The notes under the pieces were generated by a model. It saw only the letters and a list, made by a program, of their open reading frames with translations, did no database searches and was not told the DNA's origin. From Actibacterium lipolyticum (GTDB lineage: Bacteria; Pseudomonadota; Alphaproteobacteria; Rhodobacterales; Rhodobacteraceae): a stretch of 64,000 nt of DNA. Positions 17,546 to 25,699 of the stretch are shown here, one piece after another. How positions within the stretch are numbered: the stretch's first letter is position 1; every line of letters begins with the position of its first letter. The stretch lies in assembly GCF_900184935.1 (NCBI RefSeq), contig NZ_FXYE01000001.1, positions 930,001 through 994,000 on the forward strand, given 5' to 3'. The position numbers and the translations under genes are program-made.

Positions 17546-18258
17546 CGCAGGCGCAGAAATTCAGACGTGGCGTCGTGATTGTTGAAAAACGGCACGCTTG
17601 CGGGGGGCAGGCCTGATTGGATCAGGCCCCAAACTTCGGCCAGAACCACTTCGGTTATGAACGGCATGTTGAACCCGCGTGCCTTGTCCAGCGGCACCCA
17701 TTGGAGGTGGCGCAGTTCGTCCTCGGCCCCGGAAAAATCATCGATATCGCTGGCGGACTGATCGGCATCGACCAGAAAGAAACGCGCATCAAAGCGGCGC
17801 GGGCGACCGGGGGGCGTGATGGCCCGGAAGATGAAATGGAACCCTTCGGGGCAGGGCAGGTGGCCGGATGCCGCGAAACCGCGCCAGCCCTTGGGGGCAG
17901 GGTCAGGCCACGTGCCGGGCGTGCCAAGGATCAGCCCGGTTTCTTCCCACACCTCGCGAATACCAGCGGCAACAAGCGCCGGGGCAAGCGCGGGGTCTGC
18001 ATGCGCACATAGGCGCGCGTTGCATTCGTTGTTTAGGGCCGGGGACAGCGGCACCGTTGCATCCACCGCGTCAACTGCGCCGCCGGGAAAAACAAATTTG
18101 TCTGGCATAAACGCGGCAGATGATCCGCGTTGCCCCATCAAAACCTTCGGCTCTGTCTGGGCATCCCTTAGCATGATGACGGTCGATGCGTCGCGCAGCG
18201 CTGATTTATCTGGCTTGTTCAGCTCTTCGCCCCGAAGCCGTGCATTCTTTTCGCCCAT
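17542..18258 (-). CDS. NUDIX hydrolase
   Basis: The 238-residue protein has a NUDIX box core AGIREVWEETGLILG, with the preceding VFPGGAVDAVD giving the conserved glycine region. The family hydrolyses nucleoside diphosphates linked to another moiety, using divalent metal. The insertion between the FPGG and REVWEE parts resembles the acetyl-CoA/CoA-pyrophosphatase and RppH-unlike long subgroup, so the substrate is uncertain. The start at 18258 lies inside the end of the DUF983 gene (40-base overlap). A later start near residue 14 would remove most of that overlap. Confidence 0.87.
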   Translation of the reverse strand: MGEKNARLRGEELNKPDKSALRDASTVIMLRDAQTEPKVLMGQRGSSAAFMPDKFVFPGGAVDAVDATVPLSPALNNECNARLCAHADPALAPALVAAGIREVWEETGLILGTPGTWPDPAPKGWRGFAASGHLPCPEGFHFIFRAITPPGRPRRFDARFFLVDADQSASDIDDFSGAEDELRHLQWVPLDKARGFNMPFITEVVLAEVWGLIQSGLPPASVPFFNNHDATSEFLRLR

Positions 18259-18596
18259 TGTAACGCCACCAATAGCCCCTTCAATCTAGGAAGAAGGTAG
18301 AGCGAGAGTGCGACGCAGCCAACAGTGAAGATGGATGCAAGCACCAATGGGTCCGGTCGAAAGCTGGTAAACGCAACATGAATAAGCGGTGCCATCAGAT
18401 GCCCAACCACCAAAATCGTCAGATAGGCCGGGCCATCATCGGCGCGGTGATGGTGAAGCTCTTCGTGGCAGACGGCGCAATTGTCGCGTACCTTTAAGTA
18501 TCCGCGCAGCATCGGGCCCGCACCGCAATTCGGGCAGCGCCGACGCCATCCGCGCCACAGTGCCGGCTTCACGGGCCGATCCGTCATTTTACTCAT
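18219..18596 (-). CDS. DUF983 family membrane protein
   Basis: A 125-residue protein begins at ATG 18596 (MSKMTDRPVK); an ATG nine bases later is also possible. The longer open frame reaching 19133 is antisense to the EF-hand gene and was not used. It has a zinc-ribbon-like start with CPNCG at 21-25 and C40/C43, then DDGPAY and two hydrophobic segments at about 58-75 and 84-103. This matches DUF983, a family common in alphaproteobacteria whose function is unknown. It is encoded upstream of and overlapping the NUDIX gene. Confidence 0.85.
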   Translation of the reverse strand: MSKMTDRPVKPALWRGWRRRCPNCGAGPMLRGYLKVRDNCAVCHEELHHHRADDGPAYLTILVVGHLMAPLIHVAFTSFRPDPLVLASIFTVGCVALSLYLLPRLKGLLVALQWAKRMHGFGAKS

Positions 18597-18764
18597 ACTG
18601 TAGAATCCCAATTTGGACCGCGGTTCTTCCCGCGATCGATACTTTAGTAGGATAATGGTAGCGGCAACAGAAAACAGCGGGACAAAGCGCCTTGCGTCGG
18701 GATGTCGCAAAAATCTTTCACAAAAAACGACGGAAGTGCGCAGGTGGCGCGTTTTTATATCAGA

Positions 18765-18785
18765 ACGCAGGAAATGAGCCTGCGT
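18765..18785. promoter_or_regulatory. Inverted repeat upstream of the EF-hand gene
   Basis: ACGCAGG and CCTGCGT form a perfect 7-bp inverted repeat with a 7-bp spacer, 34 bases before the EF-hand start codon. It could be an operator or a 5'-UTR hairpin. A GGAAAT sequence inside it resembles an ECF sigma -35 element, but I could not find a convincing matching -10. Confidence 0.4.
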
Positions 18786-18819
18786 CGCAAACGACGACCT
18801 GAAAGCAGGAGATATAAGA

Positions 18820-19386
18820 ATGACACGCAAGTTTCTAACGAGCACCCTGACCGCACTGACCCTTGGCGCTGTTGCGCTTTCCGTGGCAAGCCCGGCTTCC
18901 GCATTTGGTAAGCATGGCGGCGACCAGGGGCGGCGTGGCCAGATGATGTTCGACCAGCTTGATGCCAATTCTGATGGCGTTCTGACTGCGGATGAATTCG
19001 AAGCCCGCATGAAAGAGCGTTTCGCCACCCTCGACGCAGATGGCAACGGCGAGATTTCGGCCGAAGAACTGGCAACGGGCCAGCCAAAGCGGCAAATGGC
19101 CGATGGCCATAAGCGTGGATTTGGCAAAGGCAAAGGCTTTGGTGATCGCGCGGCACCGACAGCCGAGCAGCGTCAGGCCTTTGCTGAGCGTATGATCGAG
19201 CAAAAAGACCAGAATGACGACGGTCTGCTAAGCGTCGAAGAACTCGCCGCAGCACCAAACGGTGACGCGATGTTCAAGGGCATGGATACAGATGGAGATG
19301 GCTCCATCTCGCGCGAGGAATTCGATGCAGCCCGTCAGGACAGGGCAGCCCGGATGCCGAAAAACATGCCGCTTCCTCAGAATTGA
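18820..19386 (+). CDS. Exported EF-hand calcium-binding protein
   Basis: The 188-residue protein has a Sec signal peptide, with likely cleavage after residue 28 (ASA|FG). Four EF-hand loops start near D48, D72, D130 and D156, each with the Dx[DN]xDG-type pattern ending in Glu. The two pairs are separated by a Gly/Lys-rich linker. It probably binds calcium in the periplasm. The next three genes encode an ECF sigma factor, a putative anti-sigma factor and a Spy-like sensor, a grouping seen in related bacteria, so it may be a target or sensor of that stress circuit (inference). Confidence 0.88.
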   Translation: MTRKFLTSTLTALTLGAVALSVASPASAFGKHGGDQGRRGQMMFDQLDANSDGVLTADEFEARMKERFATLDADGNGEISAEELATGQPKRQMADGHKRGFGKGKGFGDRAAPTAEQRQAFAERMIEQKDQNDDGLLSVEELAAAPNGDAMFKGMDTDGDGSISREEFDAARQDRAARMPKNMPLPQN

Positions 19387-19409
19387 TGGCAGTTGGTTTA
19401 ATCGTTGGT

Positions 19410-19428
19410 CGCCCCAGTGAAAGGGGCG
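19410..19428 (+). terminator. Hairpin after the EF-hand gene
   Basis: CGCCCC and GGGGCG form a 6-bp stem with a seven-base loop, 24 bases past the EF-hand stop and 57 bases before the sigma factor start. There is no T-run, so it would be at most a weak or Rho-assisted terminator. Confidence 0.4.
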
Positions 19429-19484
19429 GTCGACCCGCCAGTTCGATTGTGAATTCTAGTAAAACAGGCTAGGCCTTTTTCGGG

Positions 19485-20069
19485 ATGGATATGGCCTTTG
19501 ATGTGCAAAATGAGGTTTCTGACGAAACCCTTCTGGTGCTGTACGGCAACGGCGATGCTGCGGCTTCGCGGGCGTTGACGTTGCGCCTGACGCCGCGGGT
19601 GTTGGGGTATGCGTCCAGAATACTAAATGATCCGGCCGAAGCCGAGGATGTGGCGCAAGAGGCTATGCTGCGGCTGTGGCGCATCGCGCCAGAGTGGCGG
19701 CAAGGCGAGGCGAAAGTCTCTACTTGGCTTTACCGCGTGGTGGCGAACCTATGCACTGATCGGTTGCGAAAGCGCCGGAGCGTGGACATAGACAGCATCG
19801 CCGAGCCCGAGGATGATGCGCCCGGCGCAGAAGCCCAGCTTCAGGCGGCATCGCGCGCGAAGGCGTTGGAAGAAGCCCTGCAAACACTGCCAGAACGGCA
19901 GCGGCAGGCGGTGGTGCTGCGGCATATCGAAGGGTTGGGGAACCCGGAAATAGCCGAAGTACTGGAAATAAGCGTTGAGGCGGTGGAAAGTTTGACCGCC
20001 CGAGGCAAACGGATGCTGACGGCCGCACTGTCGGGTCGGCGGGAAGAATTGGGGTATGGTGATGGTTGA
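19485..20069 (+). CDS. ECF-type RNA polymerase sigma factor
   Basis: The 194-residue protein has sigma region 2 (residues about 25-95, with DPAEAEDVAQEAMLRLW and STWLYRVVANLCTDRLR) and region 4 (residues about 125-180, with LPERQRQAVVLRHIEGLGNPEIAEVL). It lacks regions 1 and 3, as in RpoE-like ECF factors. It directs RNA polymerase to stress promoters. Start alternatives are ATG 19485 and an ATG six bases later. The downstream gene overlaps its end by 14 bases and probably encodes its membrane-bound anti-sigma factor. Confidence 0.92.
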   Translation: MDMAFDVQNEVSDETLLVLYGNGDAAASRALTLRLTPRVLGYASRILNDPAEAEDVAQEAMLRLWRIAPEWRQGEAKVSTWLYRVVANLCTDRLRKRRSVDIDSIAEPEDDAPGAEAQLQAASRAKALEEALQTLPERQRQAVVLRHIEGLGNPEIAEVLEISVEAVESLTARGKRMLTAALSGRREELGYGDG

Positions 20070-20439
20070 TATGCACGATAAAGATCAAGAGCTTGAGCTG
20101 TTCTTCGCTGCGGCGCGCGACGACGCGCCGGTGCCGTCTGATGACTTGATGGCGCGGGTGTTCGCGGACAGCGTCGAGAACATGCCAAGCGGCGCTGGGA
20201 TCGTTCCCGCGCCTTTGGTCAAGGATGGCGTTGTCACGCGTTTCCTGAAGGCTATCGGCGGTTGGCCAGCGCTTGCGGGGTTGGCGACGGCCACGATGGC
20301 GGGCGTCTGGATCGGATATAGTGCGCCTGCTGGTTTGGCCACGGTCACGGGTGGGGTTCTTGCCTCTTCGGATACTGGATATGACATTGTCGATCTGATC
20401 CCCTCGATGGATGGATTTTTGATGGAGGGAGGCGCGTGA
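20056..20439 (+). CDS. Small membrane protein, putative anti-sigma factor
   Basis: The 127-residue protein has a soluble N-terminus with acidic helices, one hydrophobic segment at about residues 70-92 and a short exported tail. It overlaps the ECF sigma gene by 14 bases and the next gene by four (in-frame ATGs at 20056, 20062 and 20071 are all possible starts). Size, single membrane pass and position fit an anti-sigma factor such as CnrY/NccY types. No zinc-binding HxxxCxxC motif is seen. The role is inferred from context. Confidence 0.65.
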   Translation: MVMVDMHDKDQELELFFAAARDDAPVPSDDLMARVFADSVENMPSGAGIVPAPLVKDGVVTRFLKAIGGWPALAGLATATMAGVWIGYSAPAGLATVTGGVLASSDTGYDIVDLIPSMDGFLMEGGA

Positions 20440-20945
20440 GCGATCTGGATACTCAAAAACCGCGCAAGCGTTTTACTTGGGGGCGTGCTCTGCTTGGGGC
20501 GTCGCTTGCGATGAACTTGTTGGTTGTTGGGGTGGTTGCGGGATCTATCTTGAACCATGCGAAGCCGCCGAAAAGCGCGCCGTTGCCGGGCGGGGATATC
20601 ATTGGGTACGGGCCATATACGCAAGCATTGACCGCCGAAGACCGTGTGGTTTTACGCGATGCGATGAAACGCAAGGCGCCCGAGCTGCGCAGCAATCGAA
20701 AAGAAGTGAAGCGCGACTTTGACCGCCTGCTTGTGACACTGCGCGCGCAACCGTTCGATAGGGCCGCTGCCGAGGCAATCTTGGGGGCGCAACATGCGCG
20801 TGTCGAAGGGCAGGTTGTCTTGGTGCGCAGGTTGCTTATGGATCATATTGAGCAGATGGAACCCGCAGAGCGTGTTGCCTTCGCTGAACGGCTAACGGAC
20901 GCTATTCGCCGCGGCCCGAAATCCCGGAAACCGGCGCGTGACTAA
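20436..20945 (+). CDS. Spy/CnrX-like periplasmic metal or stress sensor
   Basis: The 169-residue protein has an N-terminal membrane anchor (about residues 17-38) followed by a long helical periplasmic domain of the heavy-metal-resistance/Spy-CpxP type. The domain shows the pattern LTAEDRVVLRDAMKRK near residue 67 and a paired helix ending in MEPAERVAFAERL. In CnrX-type systems such a protein detects the signal and controls the anti-sigma factor. The ATGA overlap with the putative anti-sigma gene supports a three-protein circuit. No Met/His-rich metal patch is obvious. Confidence 0.78.
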   Translation: MSDLDTQKPRKRFTWGRALLGASLAMNLLVVGVVAGSILNHAKPPKSAPLPGGDIIGYGPYTQALTAEDRVVLRDAMKRKAPELRSNRKEVKRDFDRLLVTLRAQPFDRAAAEAILGAQHARVEGQVVLVRRLLMDHIEQMEPAERVAFAERLTDAIRRGPKSRKPARD

Positions 20946-20961
20946 GTAGGGGTGGCCCCGT

Positions 20962-22329
20962 TTAGGGGCTGACCGTGACGGTGTTTCTGCCCTCAGCTTT
21001 TGCAGCGTAAAGGGCCGCGTCAGCGCGCGCCATCAGGGCATCAATGGCGACGTCGCGCCCGTCACTGATCGCAAGCCCAATGCTGACCGAAACTGAAAGC
21101 GAGCCCATCGAACCGGGAAGCGTGACAGGCGTTTGGTTAATCCGCTCGCGCAGCCGTTCGGCCGCCGAGGTGGCCTTGGTTAGGCTGGTTTCCGGCAGGG
21201 CGACCAAGAACTCCTCCCCTCCGATCCGCGCGACAAGGTCAACGGCGCGCAGTTCACCGGTCAGCATATGCGCGACCTGTTCTAAGACCGCATCGCCACT
21301 GGCGTGGCCAAAACGGTCATTCACCGTTTTGAACCGATCCAGATCAAGCAACATAATCGCGAACGGACGGCGGGTTTCGGTTGCGCGTTCGGCGATGCGG
21401 GCAAGATGCGGCATCGCGTAGCGACGATTGAACAAGCCCGTCAACGGGTCCGTAACAGCCAGCCGCAACCCATCCTTGACCGAAGCGCGCAGCCGGTCTG
21501 CCTGATATTTGCGGGTCAACTGCGTTTCAAGGCGCAGCGCCATTTCGGCGGGATCAAACGGGGCAGTCACCAGATCGTTGGCGCCAAGATCAAGGGCCAT
21601 CGCTGCAGAATCTTGTGCCCGTTCGGGAACCACGACAACAACCGCTGAATTTCGCGTCGCCGCGCGGGAACGCAGTTCTGACAACAAGCGGAGCCCACCA
21701 TCACTGCGGTCAACGTCAACCGATATGACAAAAAGATCAGGGGCTTTTTCCGCGTTGGGCAATGCCAACGCTTCGGCCCGCGTCATGACCTTCATCGCAC
21801 CATTGAACCGACCGCTAAGCTGGGCCTTCCATTCGACGGCCAGCTCTCTCTGAGAGGCAATAAGGGCGACCTTTCCCTTTTGCAGATAGGTTTGGGCGGC
21901 CTCGGAAAAACCAAGTGCGCGCCGGGTTCCATCACGTAGGGCAAGTTCTTTTGCGGTTTCACGAGCGCGCAGCAGGCTGCGAACGCGGGCTAGCAGGGTA
22001 ACCTCATCCAACGGTTTAGAGAGGAATTCTTCAGCGCCAGCCTGCAAAGCACATAGTTTTTCATCCGCGTTTCGGCCAGCCGTCACCATGATGACGGGAA
22101 TTTCAGCCGTTTCGGGATCGGCTTTCAGGCGGCGGCAGACTTCTATCCCATTCAGATCGGACATAACCACATCAAGGAGGATAAGGTCCGGCCGTTCCTG
22201 ACGGGCCACATCTAGGGCGGCAAGACCGCCATCTGCCTGCAGCACGTCGTAACATGCCTCAGACAAGCGTACCTTCATAACAATCCGGTTCGTCGCGACA
22301 TCATCGACAACGAGGATTCGACCGGGCAT
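20962..22329 (-). CDS. pleD: PleD-like response regulator/diguanylate cyclase
   Basis: Starting at ATG 22329 (MPGRILVVDD), which has an AGGGAG site eight bases upstream, the protein is 455 residues, near the length of Caulobacter PleD. It carries a receiver domain with phospho-acceptor D53, a second degenerate receiver at about 150-270, and a GGDEF domain with GGEEF at 370-374. The inhibitory I-site RAVD (361-364) is five residues before it. The enzyme makes cyclic di-GMP and should be product-inhibited. A GTG nine bases upstream is an alternative start. It is convergent with the Spy-like gene and divergent from the DUF3572 gene. Confidence 0.93.
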   Translation of the reverse strand: MPGRILVVDDVATNRIVMKVRLSEACYDVLQADGGLAALDVARQERPDLILLDVVMSDLNGIEVCRRLKADPETAEIPVIMVTAGRNADEKLCALQAGAEEFLSKPLDEVTLLARVRSLLRARETAKELALRDGTRRALGFSEAAQTYLQKGKVALIASQRELAVEWKAQLSGRFNGAMKVMTRAEALALPNAEKAPDLFVISVDVDRSDGGLRLLSELRSRAATRNSAVVVVVPERAQDSAAMALDLGANDLVTAPFDPAEMALRLETQLTRKYQADRLRASVKDGLRLAVTDPLTGLFNRRYAMPHLARIAERATETRRPFAIMLLDLDRFKTVNDRFGHASGDAVLEQVAHMLTGELRAVDLVARIGGEEFLVALPETSLTKATSAAERLRERINQTPVTLPGSMGSLSVSVSIGLAISDGRDVAIDALMARADAALYAAKAEGRNTVTVSP

Positions 22330-22429
22330 TAAAGCCACTCCCTAACCTGTGTGAATGGAATTAGGTTCGGGTTTAGTATTGGGCAAGAAGTGTTAACAAA
22401 CCCTTTAACGAAGCGGGATTGGATCTGAA

Positions 22430-22708
22430 ATGAAGCAAGAACAGGCCGAAACCTTAGCGCTTGGCGCCCTTGGTTGGTTGGTTGGAAACGAAGAGCTTTT
22501 GCCCATTTTTATGGGCGCATCAGGCGCGTCCATCGATGACATCAAGGCCCGCGCAGCAGAGCCAGAGTTCTTAATTTCCGTGCTTGATTTTCTATCGATG
22601 GATGACGCGTGGCTGATGGAGTTCTGCGACGCTTCGGGGCTTTCCTATGAGGCACCATTGCAGGCGCGCCAGTCGTTGCCTGGCGGGGCCCAGATGCATT
22701 GGACCTAG
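22430..22708 (+). CDS. DUF3572 family protein
   Basis: This 92-residue acidic helical protein matches the small alphaproteobacterial DUF3572 family (EQAETLALGALGWL start, ISVLDFLSMDDAWL core). It has no signal peptide or membrane segment. Its place next to pleD recurs in related bacteria, but no function is established. The stop region overlaps the convergent MarR gene by four bases. Confidence 0.82.
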   Translation: MKQEQAETLALGALGWLVGNEELLPIFMGASGASIDDIKARAAEPEFLISVLDFLSMDDAWLMEFCDASGLSYEAPLQARQSLPGGAQMHWT

Positions 22709-23160
22709 AGCTTTTTCAGGGCCAGCTCTTCGCCTTTCAGCATTTTTAAGAGCAGCTGTTCAAGCTGCTGCTTATCCGCGCCCGAAAGCTTTTCGGCGAT
22801 CAAACGGTTGTTTTCTTCGGCAAGCGGGGTGCCCTCTTTGACCAGTTCGCGACCCTTGTCGCTTAGCGTAACGTCGGTCATGCGCCGATCCGTAGAGGCA
22901 GAACAGCGCGTAATCAGGCCTGCTTCTTCCATTTGACGCAATGCGCGAGAAGTCGCCGTGCGATCAATTCCGACGAAATCGGCAATCGCTGATGGGCGCG
23001 CAAGCCCTTCATTTTCTACAGCTAATAGGATGCACCACGTGATCCGGGTCAGCCCCAACGGGCGCAACCAGTCATCAAGGCGCCGCTCTTGCATCCGTGC
23101 GACCAAAGAAAGGTGGTAGCCAAGAGACTGGTGAAGGCGGTATCTTTGGGTCCTGTTCAT
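22705..23160 (-). CDS. MarR-family transcriptional regulator
   Basis: The 151-residue protein has a winged helix-turn-helix of MarR type: ARPSAIADFVGIDRTATSRALRQMEEAGLI at the centre, with the wing STDRRMTDVTLSDKGRELV following. MarR proteins act as dimers and release DNA on ligand binding or oxidation. It is divergent from a HAD phosphatase across about 105 bases, where I did not find a clean palindrome. Its target is unknown. Confidence 0.88.
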   Translation of the reverse strand: MNRTQRYRLHQSLGYHLSLVARMQERRLDDWLRPLGLTRITWCILLAVENEGLARPSAIADFVGIDRTATSRALRQMEEAGLITRCSASTDRRMTDVTLSDKGRELVKEGTPLAEENNRLIAEKLSGADKQQLEQLLLKMLKGEELALKKL

Positions 23161-23265
23161 CGGGGGGAACTTTCGGTCGCGAGGGCGGACAAGTCAATCT
23201 TGCGCGGCGTATTCTTACGAACTTGCCGTGTTGCACGCATTAACGCTACGGGGAGGACAATTCAA

Positions 23266-23967
23266 ATGACAGTGATTGGCGGAATACTTTTTGACAAAGA
23301 CGGCACGCTTTTTGATTTCCACGCGACTTGGGGCGCTTGGGCAAGTGGCTTCTTGGCAGAGCTGTCTGGCGGCGATCAGTATCAGGCCATAAAGCTGGGC
23401 GCCGCGATCGGATATGATTACGCGGGCGAACGGTTTGAAATCGACAGCCCGGTTATCGCGGGAACGCCTGCGGAAATTGCTGGGCAGCTTTTGCCCTTGC
23501 TGCCGGGGACAACGCCGGCTGCATTGATCACGCGTATGAATGCCGCGGCGGCGAACGCGCCGATGCGCGAAGCAACCGCATTGATGCCGTTGTTAAACCT
23601 GTTGGCGTCACAGGGGCTTAAGCTGGGCGTTGCAACCAACGACGCCGAAGGGCCAGCCCGCGCACATCTGGACGGTGTCGGCGTGACCGACATGTTCGAC
23701 TTTATTGCCGGCTGCGATTCTGGCCATGGTGCGAAGCCGGGGCCGGGGCAGTTGTTGGCGTTTGCCGATACCATGGGTTTGGCACCTCAGCATGTGCTGA
23801 TGGTCGGGGACAGCCGACATGATCTGGTGGCAGGTCGCGCAGCAGGGATGGGGACGGTTGGCGTGCTGACAGGTTTGGCAACGGCCAGCGATCTGGACGA
23901 TCTGGCAGATGTCGTTTTACCGGATATCGGCCACATTCCAGCCTATCTGATGGCTAAAGCCGCCTAA
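23266..23967 (+). CDS. HAD-family hydrolase, phosphoglycolate phosphatase-like
   Basis: The start is ATG 23266 (MTVIGGILFD) with a GGGAGGA site nine bases upstream, giving 233 residues. HAD motif I is FDKDGTLFD, motif II is the Thr/Asn region VATNDAEG, and motif IV is LMVGDSRHDLVAGRAAG. The cap domain lies between motifs I and II. It should hydrolyse a small phosphate ester with Mg2+; phosphoglycolate-type activity is the closest family suggestion but is unproven. Confidence 0.87.
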   Translation: MTVIGGILFDKDGTLFDFHATWGAWASGFLAELSGGDQYQAIKLGAAIGYDYAGERFEIDSPVIAGTPAEIAGQLLPLLPGTTPAALITRMNAAAANAPMREATALMPLLNLLASQGLKLGVATNDAEGPARAHLDGVGVTDMFDFIAGCDSGHGAKPGPGQLLAFADTMGLAPQHVLMVGDSRHDLVAGRAAGMGTVGVLTGLATASDLDDLADVVLPDIGHIPAYLMAKAA

Positions 23968-24058
23968 GGACTCTCAAAAAACGACCTGATTACGTCGCTT
24001 TCATCGCGGAAGCGGCGTGATTGCGGGTGTCTCCTGTCATTATCTTAGGAGGCATGCC

Positions 24059-25615
24059 ATGGCTGATACGGTTATACGCAAGCGCCGCTCGGGTGGGCGT
24101 TCAGGCAATACGCGTCGCCACGCGGTTAGCGTGATTGAGCAAATGCCGTGGCATATTCCCCAGAACAATGATCGCCCGACGGAACCGTTGGATGATGCGG
24201 GGGTCGCTGCCATTCACGACGGTGCCATGCGTATCCTTGAAGAGGTCGGAATTGAGTTTCTGAATGACGAGGCGCTGGCAATTCTGCGCGAAGCAGGATG
24301 CACCATCGACGGGCACAACGTTCGCATGGGCCGCGATTTCGTGATGGAGATGGTCGCCAAAGCCCCATCCAGTTTCACGATCACGCCCCGCAATCCTGAC
24401 CGCGAGGTGGTGATCGGCGGCAAGAGCATGGTGTTCGTCAATGTCTCGTCTCCGCCGAACTATTGGGACTTGGAAACCGGCAAAGTGCCCGGCACACGGG
24501 AGCAGTGCCAGAACCTGTTAAAGCTGACCCAGTATTTCAACTGCATCCATGTTGCCGGTGGTTATCCGGTGGAGCCTGTGGATGTTCACGCCTCTGTCCG
24601 TCACCTTGACGTGCTTTTTGACAAGCTGACCCTGACCGACAAGGTCTGCCATGCCTATTCCCTTGGAAAAGAGCGTGTCGAAGACGTGATGGAAATGGTG
24701 CGGATCGCGGGTGGCCTAAGCGAAGAGGAATTCGAGGCCAAGCCGCATATGTACACCAACATCAACTCCACCTCTCCGCTAAAACACGACATTCCGATGC
24801 TGGATGGCTGGATGCGTTGTACGCGGCGTGGGCAAGCGGTGATCGTGACCCCCTTTACGCTGGCTGGTGCGATGGCCCCCGTTACGATGGCGGGTGCTGT
24901 GGCGCAGTCCTTGGCCGAGGGGCTGTGCGCCATTGCGCTGGCCCAGTATATCCGCCCCGGCACGCCTTGCGCGTTCGGCACGTTTACATCGAACGTCGAT
25001 ATGAAATCAGGCGCGCCAGCGTTCGGAACACCAGAATACATGCGGGCGACACAGATGAGCGGTCAGATGGCGCGGTTCTATGGGCTGCCCTTGCGTGCCT
25101 CTGGGTCTTGCGCGGCCAACGTGCCCGACGGGCAGGCGATGTGGGAAACATCAAACGCCCTGTGGTCGGCCGTGCAGTCGGGCACTAATTTGGTTTATCA
25201 CGCGGCTGGCTGGTTAGAGGGCGGGCTGATCGCCAGCCCCGAAAAGTTCATCATGGATTGCGAGGTGCTTCAGCACATTCAGCGCTATTTCGATCCTGCA
25301 CTAACCGCAACCACCCCGGATGACATCGCGTTAGACGCCATCAAATCAGTTGGGGCCGAGGGCCACTTTTTTGGCTGTGACCACACGCAGGAACGTTACA
25401 CGACCGCCTTCTATCAGCCCTTCCTTTCGGATTGGCGGAACTACGAAGGCTGGGCGCTGGACGGTGGCGTTTGGACCGCAGAGCGCGCACATCGGATGTT
25501 CAAGGAAATCATCGGAAGCTTTGAGCCCCCGCCGATGGACGAAGCCATCCGCGAAGAGCTGGAAGCCTTCGTCGCCAAGCGCAAAGAGCAGGGCGGCGCC
25601 CCGACCGACTTTTGA
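24059..25615 (+). CDS. MttB-family (trimethylamine methyltransferase-like) protein, non-pyrrolysine
   Basis: The start is ATG 24059 (MADTVIRKRR, 518 residues) directly behind an AGGAGGC site. The whole length matches the MttB superfamily of TIM-barrel methyltransferases. The frame has no in-frame amber codon, so it is the pyrrolysine-free branch. Characterised members demethylate glycine betaine, proline betaine or carnitine and pass the methyl group to a corrinoid protein. No corrinoid protein or reductive activator is encoded nearby, so the acceptor and substrate are unknown. The basic N-terminal 20 residues are unusual and may be a short tail. Confidence 0.85.
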   Translation: MADTVIRKRRSGGRSGNTRRHAVSVIEQMPWHIPQNNDRPTEPLDDAGVAAIHDGAMRILEEVGIEFLNDEALAILREAGCTIDGHNVRMGRDFVMEMVAKAPSSFTITPRNPDREVVIGGKSMVFVNVSSPPNYWDLETGKVPGTREQCQNLLKLTQYFNCIHVAGGYPVEPVDVHASVRHLDVLFDKLTLTDKVCHAYSLGKERVEDVMEMVRIAGGLSEEEFEAKPHMYTNINSTSPLKHDIPMLDGWMRCTRRGQAVIVTPFTLAGAMAPVTMAGAVAQSLAEGLCAIALAQYIRPGTPCAFGTFTSNVDMKSGAPAFGTPEYMRATQMSGQMARFYGLPLRASGSCAANVPDGQAMWETSNALWSAVQSGTNLVYHAAGWLEGGLIASPEKFIMDCEVLQHIQRYFDPALTATTPDDIALDAIKSVGAEGHFFGCDHTQERYTTAFYQPFLSDWRNYEGWALDGGVWTAERAHRMFKEIIGSFEPPPMDEAIREELEAFVAKRKEQGGAPTDF

Positions 25616-25699
25616 CACAGATCGGCGCACAGCGGAAAACCAGACTGGAGAGATCACGCCCTTCGCCCTAAGCTGCGATAAAACAGCAGGGGCACAGGC

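Noticed and set aside
18597-19133. N-terminal extension of the DUF983 frame
   Set aside because: The added 179 residues are antisense to the EF-hand gene; DUF983 similarity begins at residue MSKMTD.
24059-25615. Possible pyrrolysine codon in the MttB-family gene
   Set aside because: The frame contains no in-frame TAG, so this is a non-pyrrolysine member.
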